From: Deltaproteobacteria bacterium
GTDB lineage: Bacteria > Desulfobacterota > Syntrophia > Syntrophales > UBA2185
NCBI GenBank assembly: GCA_026388545.1
Contig: JAPLJS010000089.1
Coordinates: forward strand, 1-32,924
Direction of reading: 5' to 3'
Length of the DNA stretch: 32,924 nt
The notes beneath the pieces are model-generated. The model worked only from the letters and a program-made list of their open reading frames with translations, had not been told where the DNA came from and ran no database searches. Made by a program: the position numbers and the translations under genes. Positions 1-8,300 of the stretch are shown here, in pieces (position 1 is the stretch's first letter; every line of letters starts with the position of its first letter).

Positions 1-173
1 AGCAATATTTTGGAATCAGCCATCTCCACAACAATGCCTTTCGGGCCAGGTTCACGAGATTGATGAAAAATGCCATAGACGCCCTGTGTCGGCAGATGGC
101 CTTTAATCTCCTTCGAGGAACCAGGGTGGTAAAACCTGCATGTGCATGAGAAAGGGGGAATATTATCAAATGA
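1..173. other. Window-edge open frames, gene not identified
   Basis: Two frames in the same codon register but on opposite strands are open at the left edge. The plus frame from base 3 stops at 147-149 and reads 48 residues. The minus frame is open from base 173 to the edge, 57 codons with no ATG or GTG near its beginning. The minus frame includes a readable stretch around HLPTQGVYGIFHQSREPGPK. The plus frame ends in LLRGTRVVKPACA. Neither matches a family I recognise. The minus frame lies downstream of the sigma-28-like site at 359-386, which slightly favours it. Only one of the two can be the real gene, and it could be a degraded fragment. Confidence 0.2.
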
Positions 174-403
174 TCAGGTAGCAGTAAAAACTGCTCAAAA
201 AGTAACCCTTGATGGAGGTAAAATGAACTCGTCATAGCCCTTTTAACCGATTCAGGGCCGATTCATCGGCCGGAATCGAAATGCAATATTCAAAAATAGT
301 TGTTGAAAAACCCATTATATTAAAATTAACCGTTGTTCAAAGCTCTCTTTTAATCTATTTATCGACATTTTATGCGAAAAACTTTACACTTTTTTTAATA
401 TTT
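150..403. other. Intergenic region with sigma-28-like site and hairpin
   Basis: This AT-rich stretch separates the FlgN/FliT-like gene from whatever lies to the left. I see no credible gene in it. It carries a compound inverted repeat at 248-278: arms CGATTC/GAATCG around GGCCGA/TCGGCC, with a TTCA loop. It also carries a minus-strand sigma-28-like promoter at 359-386, annotated separately. The hairpin is not followed by a T tract on either strand, so it is not a textbook intrinsic terminator. It could still end or stabilise the minus-strand chaperone transcript. Confidence 0.5.
359..386 (-). promoter_or_regulatory. Sigma-28-like promoter pointing to the left edge
   Basis: Read on the minus strand the site is TAAAGTTT-N12-GTCGATAA. 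The -35 half matches the enterobacterial FliA consensus TAAAGTTT at all eight bases and the -10 half matches GCCGATAA at seven of eight. The 12-base spacer is one longer than the classical 11 but equals that of the fliC and fliD promoters in this window. It lies downstream of the chaperone gene and points out of the window, so its target is unseen. Confidence 0.55.
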
Positions 404-865
404 TCATGTTGTAACGTCCATGAAGCGTGGGGGTTCCCCTGATTTTCCCCTATACCCTTTAATCCCTTTTTGACTATGGCCGAGTTCAGACAAGTCATTC
501 CTCAACTTATCTAACTCACTTTCTGCGGCAGCTTCACAATCATGGTTTAAACGCATGGTTGAAGCAATCATGTTTTCAAGGGTCTTGATAAGGGACTGGA
601 TGCGTTTCCGTGTTTCCGGGGCTTCATAAGAAGGATTTGCCTTCCTGATCTTAAGGATTTCATCATCTATCTTGTCAATAAGAGATATACAGTCGTGACG
701 CCGGGCAATAATCATTTTCACCGCTTCTACATTATGTAGTTCGATCATATCTTTCAGGGATGTGGTTGCAGATATGAAATCTCTAAAAATAGTAATTTTC
801 CGCTCCAATAATCCGCTGAGTTTGGAAAGATCGGAAGATGCCGTTGATGATTTATGATTTGCCAT
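404..865 (-). CDS. FlgN/FliT-type flagellar export chaperone
   Basis: The product has 153 residues. It is predicted to be mostly helical, with long amphipathic stretches at about 12-75 and 80-130 rich in Leu, Ile and charged residues, and a basic, Gly/Pro-containing tail. I see no membrane segment or signal peptide. Small helical proteins of this kind next to fliD and fliS are usually cytoplasmic chaperones that keep filament-cap or hook-junction proteins unfolded for type III export (FliT or FlgN families). Sequence alone does not let me choose between them. The start codon lies two bases after the fliS stop, which suggests translational coupling. It is the last gene of the fliD-fliS unit. 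The call depends more on position and fold character than on a diagnostic motif. Confidence 0.6.
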   Translation of the reverse strand: MANHKSSTASSDLSKLSGLLERKITIFRDFISATTSLKDMIELHNVEAVKMIIARRHDCISLIDKIDDEILKIRKANPSYEAPETRKRIQSLIKTLENMIASTMRLNHDCEAAAESELDKLRNDLSELGHSQKGIKGYRGKSGEPPRFMDVTT

Positions 866-867
866 TT

Positions 868-1308
868 TTAGACTCTCATTTCTCTTCTGCCAGCGATTTT
901 TCCCTCCCTATCGGTTAGATTGGGATTGATATTTTTACTGTGGCTTGTAAGTATCTCTTCCCAGGCTGATTTCAGTTCCACTAACATCCAGATGATGTGA
1001 TCCATTGCTTTCAGGTCCTTTTTTAAGTCCGCTTCCGTTAAATGATGCATCATATAGTTGTAGAGGGCTTGCAAGTTTGAGGCTATTTCCCCTCCCTTTT
1101 CGAAATCAAGTGCGGAGTTGAGTGCACAAATGAAATCCTGCGCTTTAATTAACGCCCGCGCTTTTTCTTCATAATCACGGGAGACATACTTTGCCTTGGC
1201 AATCTTCAAATTCCGTATCGCTCCCTCATAGCACATCAAAACCAGCCTCTTGGGGTCTGCTGTTATCACTGACGCCCGTTGGTAAGCGCCGCCGCCATTA
1301 GTATGCAT
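868..1308 (-). CDS. fliS: Flagellin export chaperone FliS
   Basis: This 146-residue protein has the FliS signature. An N-terminal segment contains AYQRASVITADPKRLVLMCYEGAI, here cited by its key part YQRASV...P..L..M.Y.GA at residues 9-30. Helices follow with the typical KAQDFICALNSALDFEKGGEIASNL pattern (AQ, L..ALD...GGEIA..L) at about 55-80. FliS binds the C-terminal D0 region of flagellin in the cytoplasm, prevents premature polymerisation and delivers it to FlhA. The start is supported by GGAGG nine bases upstream. It follows fliD by 33 bases and is nearly continuous with the downstream chaperone gene. The length is about 15 residues longer than many homologues because of a basic C-terminal tail. 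Confidence 0.95.
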   Translation of the reverse strand: MHTNGGGAYQRASVITADPKRLVLMCYEGAIRNLKIAKAKYVSRDYEEKARALIKAQDFICALNSALDFEKGGEIASNLQALYNYMMHHLTEADLKKDLKAMDHIIWMLVELKSAWEEILTSHSKNINPNLTDREGKIAGRREMRV

Positions 1309-1341
1309 ATAATCTATCCTCCATATTCAAGGTCATAATAT

Positions 1342-3675
1342 TTACAATGCCATCCAGCCGCCCTCTGCAGAACTAATCTGGCCGGCGAGCCAACTGCTCT
1401 GATTCTGGATACTGCTCAGCGCCGTTTCCATCGCGACAAAACTTTTGACCATTCTTTCCTTCTTCAGCGCGAGTCGGGCTTCCATCTGGTCGATCTTTGT
1501 CTCAAAGTCATCGATGCTATTTTGAAGAGAAGTCTGCTTGAAGGATACGTATCCTTCATAGGAATCCGTAATGTTAAAAAGACTGCGGCTAAAGAGTTCT
1601 GCCGTACCCAAGGTTAACGTTAGGGTGCCGGCATCACCAATGGCTGTTCCTGTGTACTTTACAGAAAGACCTTCGGTGTTAACGTTGCCGGTGTTTCCTG
1701 TAAGCATCTGCCCGGAACCGGTAGCAGTCTCTCCACCAATGGTTCCGGTTACATCTGTCCCATTATTTACTATTTCAGGTCCTACAGCTGTCCATAAAAG
1801 GTCGCTTGTCTCTGAGATGGTGAAACTGTAGCTGCTTCCATAACTGTTATGAGTTAAGGCGAGGTGGTTGCCGCCATCGTTGGAGGCGGTAATATCCATT
1901 GCGTAACGGCCGGTTTGTCCGCCTGTATTGGTCTTAAGAACGGTTCCAAAATCAAGTCCTTTTCCAACTGGCTCTTCGATATCGAGGGCAAGCTCGCTTG
2001 CGCCGGAATATTTGTCGGTGACTACAATCCGGCCTGAGGTATCCATCGATGCGGTCACATTATTCGAGAAGGCATTTTCAATGGCAGAGAGGAGACCCTG
2101 AACTTTGTCTGTTGTCGTATTGTTGACCGTATAGCTTCCCGTGACGGAAGTACCGCTCCGGGATGTGCCGGAAAAAGTAATAACATCTCCATTCACAAGG
2201 GTCGTACCGGAGATATTATCCCAGGTAGTTTCCGATGTGATCGGGGTTACATTATCATCCTGTTTGAGTTGCTGACTGCCCGCCAGTGTCTGTGTGTATA
2301 CCGCATCTGTTTCAGCATTAATGGCATTGATAATGTCGCTGATGGTCATGGTGCTGGTCAAAGAGATAGTCGCAGTCTTGCTTCCTTCCGTAATCGTCAG
2401 GGTTTCATCACTGCCAAGAGCGCCACCGACCGCGGTGTTGGAGGTTGATGTGATGCGAGACGCCGCGGTATCGATATGAACAGTATATAATCCTGACTTT
2501 GAATTCTGTGTGTTTCCAGTGTAAGAAAGGCTGCTCGATGATGTGATGCCCTGGGCCGTGAAGAGAGACATAATATCATTGAAGTTGGTCTGAAGGTATC
2601 CTGTTAACGTTGTATCGTTGATACTCAATTGCCCGGTTTTATCGAGGTTGATACCGGCTAGGCCCATGATGGAGAACTGGCTGTTGACGCCCCATACGGA
2701 TTGGGTAACGATGGCTGTAAGATCGGACTTCACGGAAAAGAGTGTCCCGTCTCCGAAAAGAACGCCTCCCGTTTTCTTTGTATCTGCATCATAAGAATTC
2801 TGTGTATTGATATAGGAGGCTACATCATTATACTTGCTCACGAAGTTCTGAATCTTACTTTTGATGGAGTCAATGTCCCGATTGATATTAATAGTTACGG
2901 TTGTGCTGGTATCCGCCTTGAGCAAATCGATGGTCGCACCGGCAATGACATCATCAACCGTGTTGCTTGACTGCGATATGGGGACACCATCGACACTAAA
3001 CGAAGCGTCCAGCCCGTTCACGACCTCAGTAAAATTAAACAGAGAAAGAATATCCTGTGCGCCGCCGTTCTGGAGAAGAATTCCTGCCGCTCCTGTTGTA
3101 TCACTGGTAAGAGTCAGGCGGTAATCGCTCGCACCGTATTTGATGATGGTGGCGGTGACGCCCGTCGGACTCGCACCGGTATTCGCGTTGTTGATCTTGT
3201 TTAGTACACTGGATAGGGTGTCTGTGGCGTCGATCGAAACAGTTTCACCGTTGATCAAGATATCCCCGGCATAGCTGGAGCCAAGGGTGGCGGACGCGTC
3301 GGCATAAGTGGTGACGGAACGAACTTTCTCAGCCATAGCCAGATTGGTGACCTCTATCTGGTATGATCCAATGGATGCCGTTGATGAAGCGGTGACCGTC
3401 ATCAGGTCGGAGCCCTTGACCGTCGAACTGTCCGTCGTCATCGAAGACGTGAACATACCGAAATCATCTGGATTCTTTAGGCTGTCCGAAGCAGTTTTGA
3501 GGGCAAGCAATTTAGTATTAAAGGATTGCCATGCCGCGAGTTTCGCCTCATAATCACTTTTTTGGTTGCTGATGAGGTCGACCCGCTGGTGATCGATAGC
3601 AATGAGATTATCAACCATGGTGCTCCAGTTAATGCCACTGGAAAGACCACTGATGAAATTGGTGCTAAGAGCCAT
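1342..3675 (-). CDS. fliD: Flagellar filament cap protein FliD, extended
   Basis: FliD forms the oligomeric cap at the filament tip that folds incoming flagellin. Residues about 8-110 form the conserved N-terminal domain, starting FISGLSSGINWSTMVDNLI. A flagellin hook-IN-like motif follows near 130-190. The FliD C-terminal region begins near 220. The last 85 residues return to the conserved coiled-coil D0/D1 (FETKIDQMEARLALKKERM, then SS..WLAGQ). At 777 residues it is far longer than the roughly 470 of E. coli FliD. The extra material, about residues 370-690, is rich in Thr, Ser, Gly and Asn, lacks Cys, and contains a second IN-like motif (ETLTITEGSKTATISLTS). It probably forms extra surface domains. 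The start has an AGGA site and a sigma-28 promoter about 70 bases upstream. It heads the fliD-fliS-chaperone unit. Confidence 0.95.
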   Translation of the reverse strand: MALSTNFISGLSSGINWSTMVDNLIAIDHQRVDLISNQKSDYEAKLAAWQSFNTKLLALKTASDSLKNPDDFGMFTSSMTTDSSTVKGSDLMTVTASSTASIGSYQIEVTNLAMAEKVRSVTTYADASATLGSSYAGDILINGETVSIDATDTLSSVLNKINNANTGASPTGVTATIIKYGASDYRLTLTSDTTGAAGILLQNGGAQDILSLFNFTEVVNGLDASFSVDGVPISQSSNTVDDVIAGATIDLLKADTSTTVTININRDIDSIKSKIQNFVSKYNDVASYINTQNSYDADTKKTGGVLFGDGTLFSVKSDLTAIVTQSVWGVNSQFSIMGLAGINLDKTGQLSINDTTLTGYLQTNFNDIMSLFTAQGITSSSSLSYTGNTQNSKSGLYTVHIDTAASRITSTSNTAVGGALGSDETLTITEGSKTATISLTSTMTISDIINAINAETDAVYTQTLAGSQQLKQDDNVTPITSETTWDNISGTTLVNGDVITFSGTSRSGTSVTGSYTVNNTTTDKVQGLLSAIENAFSNNVTASMDTSGRIVVTDKYSGASELALDIEEPVGKGLDFGTVLKTNTGGQTGRYAMDITASNDGGNHLALTHNSYGSSYSFTISETSDLLWTAVGPEIVNNGTDVTGTIGGETATGSGQMLTGNTGNVNTEGLSVKYTGTAIGDAGTLTLTLGTAELFSRSLFNITDSYEGYVSFKQTSLQNSIDDFETKIDQMEARLALKKERMVKSFVAMETALSSIQNQSSWLAGQISSAEGGWMAL

Positions 3676-3745
3676 TTGAAAATCCTTTCTTCATCCCTCG
3701 TAGGTATTTACTTTGGGGGTAAAACTGACTCATCTGTTATACTCA

Positions 3746-3773
3746 ATATCGGCAAAATATTCCCGAAACTTGA
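3746..3773 (-). promoter_or_regulatory. Sigma-28 promoter of fliD
   Basis: The minus strand reads TCAAGTTT-N12-GCCGATAT. The -35 half differs from TAAAGTTT at one base and the -10 half differs from GCCGATAA only at the last base. The layout is nearly identical to the fliC promoter (TCAAGTCT-N12-GCCGATAA), so the two support each other. A start about seven bases past the -10 would give a leader near 65 bases. This places filament-cap synthesis in the late FliA-dependent class. Confidence 0.8.
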
Positions 3774-3807
3774 GCACTTTTGAGAGCTTTGAATAATTAA
3801 CTGAAAC

Positions 3808-3913
3808 GTCATTGCGAGGAGTAAGGCGAAGTGGTAATCTATCATATTATCAATCTGTTATGATATGGCTTCATAGAGTTTATCCTTGGCAAATGCGAAG
3901 GAGTCACAATGAC
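3808..3913. repeat. Palindromic dispersed-repeat-like element (REP/MITE type)
   Basis: The element begins GTCATTGCGAGGAGTAAGGC and ends in CACAATGAC, so its termini GTCATTG/CAATGAC are inverted repeats. The left half matches the well-known family of short bacterial palindromic repeats of the form GTCATTGCGAGGAGCGAAGC...GGCAATCT, in a decayed version (GTGGTAATCT). It is about 106 bases, has no ORF, and sits neatly between a terminator and a promoter. Only one copy is visible in this window, so dispersion is inferred from resemblance. Confidence 0.55.
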
Positions 3914-3966
3914 AAATCGGGTATTGAGCAAAGCCCTCACTTTTATATGAAAGCAAGAAATCTGCC

Positions 3967-4004
3967 AAAAAAGAAACCCCGCAATCAGTAAGGTAATTGC
4001 GGGG
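3967..4004 (-). terminator. Intrinsic terminator after fliC
   Basis: A perfect 9-base-pair stem, CCCCGCAAT/ATTGCGGGG, encloses a 10-base loop. On the minus strand it is followed by TTTCTTTTTT. It begins 28 bases past the flagellin stop codon. This is a standard Rho-independent terminator that isolates the flagellin transcript from fliD. Confidence 0.9.
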
Positions 4005-4031
4005 CCTCCGGTTAAGGGTTAGAATATAAAA

Positions 4032-5168
4032 TTATTTGAACAGTGAGAGTACTTGCTGCGATGACGCATTTGCCTGAGCAAGCATCGCCGTACCTGCCTG
4101 GACCAGGATCTGGTTTTTGGTGAAGTTCGTCATTTCCGAAGCCATATCCACATCGCGGATTGTTGATTCTGCGGCGGTATAGTTCTCCACTGTGGTGGCA
4201 AGGTTGGCTCTCGCATACCCAAGTCTGTTTTGCGCCGCACCGACATCACCACGCATGCCGTTCAGCATACTGATTGCATCATCAACCGTGGTGAGGAAAG
4301 CCTGAGCATTTGTTGCACTCATCATCTGGCCAGAAACTAGCCCAGCATCCAAATCAGCGGCCTTTAAGCTCGTCAGAGTTATACCAATCCTATCATTGGC
4401 CGAGTCCTTTGCACCCACCTGGAAATCAGCTGCAGTACCCGCATTGGCTATAACGGTTGCCCCCGCATTAAGAGCAATATTATCATTTAAAGTCAATGAC
4501 AATCCCAGGGCTGCAAAAGAGACTTCCGCTGTCTCGTTTGATGCTACATCAGGTGCGTCAACATTGTAAATCGTCTGTGACACCTGCTGCCCACTGCTGA
4601 GAGTGGCTGATACGGTAATGTCGAATACATTAGCACCACCAGATGTGGCCACGACCACACTATACGTGACACTGTCCTGCAGACCTGAGGCCGCCTCGAA
4701 GCCTGCGGCATTGTTAAACGTGCCACCACTAGAAACTGTGACGCCGAATGTGCCGTCAACCAGCTTCGTGCCTGCATACGCCGTCGAGTTGGCAATACGG
4801 TCAATTTCCAGAAGCAGCTGGTTGCCTTCTGCATTGATTTTATTCAGGTTAGTGCCGGCATTTGCCGATGATGCCTGGGTGGCCAGTTCTTTCAATCTGG
4901 TCAACATATTTCCGACCTGATCCATGGAGCCTTCTGCAACCTGCAACAGAGCGTTTGCCTCAGAGACGTTCTGGCTTGCCACCTTGTAGCTGGCTATATC
5001 CGCGCGGAACTGCTGTGAAACGGCCAGTCCTGCCGCATCGTCAGAGGCGTTATTGATACGATAACCTGAAGAAAGTCTTTGAAGAGACTTGCCCATTGCT
5101 GTTGAAGAAATATTAAGGTTCTTCTGCGCATTAAGCGCTTCGATGTTATTTTGAATTCTGAATCCCAT
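4032..5168 (-). CDS. fliC: Flagellin
   Basis: This 378-residue protein is the filament subunit. The conserved N-terminal D0/D1 occupies residues 1 to about 140 (NNIEALNAQKNLN, LQRLSSGYRINNASDDAAGLA, ANALLQVAEGSMDQVGNMLTR). The C-terminal D1/D0 takes up the last 90 (LNGMRGDVGAAQNRL, then AAESTIRDVDMASEMTNFTK and a final LSLFK). The centre, about 145-285, is a variable surface region rich in Ala, Val, Thr and Ser, which offers many possible O-glycosylation sites. There is no signal peptide, as expected for type III export. The start has GGGAGG at a good distance. The gene has its own sigma-28 promoter and terminator, and a leader hairpin that resembles a CsrA target. The glycosyltransferase genes lie immediately upstream. 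Confidence 0.97.
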   Translation of the reverse strand: MGFRIQNNIEALNAQKNLNISSTAMGKSLQRLSSGYRINNASDDAAGLAVSQQFRADIASYKVASQNVSEANALLQVAEGSMDQVGNMLTRLKELATQASSANAGTNLNKINAEGNQLLLEIDRIANSTAYAGTKLVDGTFGVTVSSGGTFNNAAGFEAASGLQDSVTYSVVVATSGGANVFDITVSATLSSGQQVSQTIYNVDAPDVASNETAEVSFAALGLSLTLNDNIALNAGATVIANAGTAADFQVGAKDSANDRIGITLTSLKAADLDAGLVSGQMMSATNAQAFLTTVDDAISMLNGMRGDVGAAQNRLGYARANLATTVENYTAAESTIRDVDMASEMTNFTKNQILVQAGTAMLAQANASSQQVLSLFK

Positions 5169-5176
5169 GATTTTTA

Positions 5177-5213
5177 TCCTCCCTGATTTTTAATGATTTG
5201 GCATCCTTGCCAA
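5177..5213 (-). promoter_or_regulatory. Candidate CsrA-binding leader of flagellin mRNA
   Basis: The flagellin leader contains UUGGC-AAGGAU-GCCAA (5198-5213), a five-base-pair stem whose hexaloop AAGGAU fits the CsrA SELEX loop ARGGAU. A second GGA lies about 25 bases downstream inside the Shine-Dalgarno sequence (CAGGGAGGAU, 5176-5185). One hairpin GGA plus one SD GGA at that distance is the arrangement by which CsrA represses flagellin (hag) in Bacillus subtilis. No csrA or fliW gene is present in this window, so the effector is inferred. Confidence 0.55.
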
Positions 5214-5319
5214 TACTGAAAAATAATTCGTTGATTGTTTGACTCTTTACCTAGCCGCGCTCTTTTTGCCTCCTCACACCTCCTCTCTTTTGAGGTTTAA
5301 TTTTTCTTATTTGATAGTC

Positions 5320-5347
5320 TTATCGGCAGGAGGATAAGAAGACTTGA
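5320..5347 (-). promoter_or_regulatory. Sigma-28 promoter of fliC
   Basis: The minus strand reads TCAAGTCT-N12-GCCGATAA: the -10 is a perfect FliA element and the -35 matches TAAAGTTT at six of eight bases. It predicts a leader of about 145 bases before the flagellin ATG, long enough to hold the hairpin described separately. The gap to the upstream glycosyltransferase stop is short, so this promoter overlaps the end of that intergenic space. Confidence 0.85.
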
Positions 5348-5381
5348 GAAAAAAAATGGAGTGGGGATAGAAAAATACGAA

Positions 5382-8300
5382 TCAATGCCTGCTGTCAGGC
5401 AGCAAAGAGAGAATTTTCTCTACCTGGGCGGAAAGAACGCTATCGTGAATCAGGGCCATATTGATTTCTTGCAAGATGCCGGATAGATCTTCAATAGTAT
5501 GAATCGTTCTATTCCTGTTCAACTGCAGCTCTTTCAGGAGGAGATCGCACCAATGGATAAATTCAACGATCCTATTTTGCCTGAGTTCAATTTCACACAG
5601 GTATAAAAGGGCTTTAAGCATCCCCTTTTCCAGGTTGTAAACACGCTCGAAAAACATCCTTGCATTGTCGAATTGACCGAGTTCCATGGCTATTTCACCA
5701 AGGTTGAACCATGGCACAGGTTCCTGCGGATTGATTTCTATGGCCTTACTGAAGGCCTCCATAGCACGGTCGAGAGAATTTTGCCGCCGATGGAGGAGAC
5801 CGAAATTGCATAGTGCCGCATAGTTCTGATGGTCTATGTTCAACAGTGTGTCAAGCGCCTGAGTTGCCGTTGTCAGATCGTCTGATGCCAGGGATAAGAC
5901 GGCAAGACGATTCAGAACGATGACATCCTGACAGCCCAGTTCGAAAACTCGCGATAGACATCGTTTTTCGTCCTTGTCGTTTGCTGCTTTGCCGTTCCAT
6001 TTTGCCAGCATGTACCAGACTGATGGCTCTTTGGGCGCTTCCACCAGGGCAAGATCCAGATATCGGTGGGACAGACCGAGATCACCCGAACGATCCATAT
6101 GGAATGTCCCGATATTCCACCAAGTCTGCCATTTATCATCAGACATTTGTTCGGCGACTTTGTAATGCTTATCCATTCTCGCGCTATCTTTCAGGGCATG
6201 GTACGCGTGACCGATAAGGAGATTGACGCTGCCCCCCTCCCTGATTGTCGCGTTCAGTATTTCGCCCATTTTATCGGGATTATTATCAAAGTCATCGCGG
6301 AGTTCGAGGAAGCGAAGACCGTAATTGAGGACATTCTCCCACTGTTTGTCTTCGGCCGAGAGGATGGTCATCATATACATCGAGTCAAGATGATTGGGAA
6401 ATTTTTTCAGGGCGCGCAAAGAGTAATCCCGGGCATGATTCAAATCTTCCAGGTGAAAAAAGGCGATTGCGGCATTGTGATGTGTCGAAAGATAGATGCC
6501 ATGTTCATTACCTTGAGCATCTGCAAGATGAATGGCAAGGGTCGATTCTTCTATAGACTCCCTGAACATCCCCCGGGCGAGATAGGACGTGCCTAGATAT
6601 TGATGAGGCATGGGATCGTCCGGATTCTTGGCAATCTGCTCCTTCAGGAGATCTGCCGTCCGTATAAATTTCGCATTCGCTTTCTTTTCCTCGACATTAT
6701 AACCATAATGCATCAGCTCGATCTTCGAAGGCTTGGTGCAGGTCTGCCCTACAACACGGTTATGAACGATGCTTTCATAATGGATGACACCGTTGTTCCG
6801 AAAAAGCCGTTCAAAATTGTGCCTGGCTGTTTTTCTGCCGCCGCTGTAAATGCTGATGATATTTACAAAGATGGCATCAGCTTCACCCGTTTCGCGGACA
6901 GCCTGTCTCAACCGTTCTCCGCTGCCTTCAACCAGTTCCTCATCTCCGTCGATCTGAAAAATCCAGTCTCCCGTTGCGTATTGCAGCGCCTGGTTGCGCG
7001 CTTTGCTGAAACTGCCCTCCCAAGGATGAAAATAAATCCGATCTGTAAATTTTCGTGCAATATCGACCGTATTGTCTGTGGAACCCGTATCCACAATAAT
7101 GAGTTCATCGACATGGTTCTTAATGCTTTTCAGGCACTCCTCCAGAAACTCTTCTTCATCTCTGACGATCATGCAGCAACTGATGGTCGGCTCTTTTTGA
7201 TACTCTTCGGTCTTATGTGAAATTTTCGCCAGTAAATCATTGACCGTCTCATCATTTGCATTTAGCCGGCGTGCCTTCTCAAGATATAAGAGGGATTTTG
7301 CCATAAAATTTTTATTGTAAAAATAAATGCCTATCGCTCTCAGAGCAATAAAGGGTTCCAGCGCGGACTGAATTGCCTTTTCGAATGATTTTTGAGAATT
7401 TACCTCCTGCCCCAGCTCGATACAGGCTATACCCATGAGGACGTGTATATTCCACTCTTCATTCAGAGAGCAGGTCACAAGCGTGCCAAAATGAGAAGGA
7501 TCGGCATGCAGAACATCCATAAGCCGGAGATATCGATCGGCATGGTAAATTAAGTCTTTCCAACGCTTCTGATCGAAACAGATCATGATCATCATAAAGT
7601 GTGAATCGATATGGTCGGGATATTTTTTCAGCGCATTCATGGCCACTTCGCTAGCCATTTTCAGGTTGCCGGACCGATAATAGGCAAGAGAGAGATTATA
7701 GTGGGTCCAGAGAAACATCATATCCTGGTTGTTCCGGAGATCTGCCAGGTTGATGGCCTTCAGGCCGTGTTCAATAGTCTCGTTGTCCATTTTCCGGCTC
7801 AGGTATGAACAACTGAGGTAATGATGTGTGGCGGGGTTATCCGGATTGTCCTCAAGATCCTTCCTGAGGAGCGATACGTTCCTTTCAAACTTTTTACCGG
7901 CGTCGCTCTCCAAGATATCATAACCGTAGTGGAGGATTCTGATCGGATAAATTTTTGGCGAGGTTATACCGACGAGGCGGTTATGAACGCGGCCTTCATA
8001 CTGAATGACACCATTATTACGGAATATACGTTCGACATTGTGAACAGATTTGCTCCGACCCTTACGTGCGGTGCTTACGATCCGGATTACAATGGCATCG
8101 ATATCTTTATCCTGAACAGCCTTGCGGACCTTCGGAATGTCCTCTTTGACCAGTTCCTCGTCGGCGTCGATCTGGAATATCCAGTCCCCTTTGGCATATT
8201 TCAAATAGTAATTCCGGGCCTCGCTGAAACTGTTGTTCCAGGGATGGAGATAGATCTTGTCGGTATATTTTCTGGCAATCTCCACCGTCCGGTCCGTCGA

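Larger units (their letters stand above)
3676..4031. other. fliC-fliD intergenic region
   Basis: No gene is visible here. From right to left on the minus strand it holds the fliC terminator (3967-4004), a dispersed-repeat-like palindromic element (3808-3913), the fliD sigma-28 promoter (3746-3773) and the fliD leader with an AGGA ribosome site. Terminator plus promoter indicate that fliC and fliD are separate transcripts. Confidence 0.8.

Noticed and set aside
223-237. Four-codon ORF with a good GGAGG site
   Set aside because: The frame (ATG to TAG) is too short to support without conservation, and no attenuator-like structure follows.
248-278. Hairpin as terminator of the fliD-fliS-chaperone transcript
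   Set aside because: The stem is good, but no T tract follows on either strand and it is about 125 bases past the stop codon.
5198-5213. Possible sigma-54 promoter (TTGGCATCCTTGCC) before fliC
   Set aside because: GG and GC are only seven bases apart instead of ten, and the strand is opposite to fliC. The palindrome is better read as a leader hairpin.
6600-7220. Long plus-strand frames opposite the GT2 genes (also 7821-8351, 6066-6596)
   Set aside because: They lie antisense to well-conserved GT2 and TPR coding sequence and show no recognisable domain, so they are shadows.
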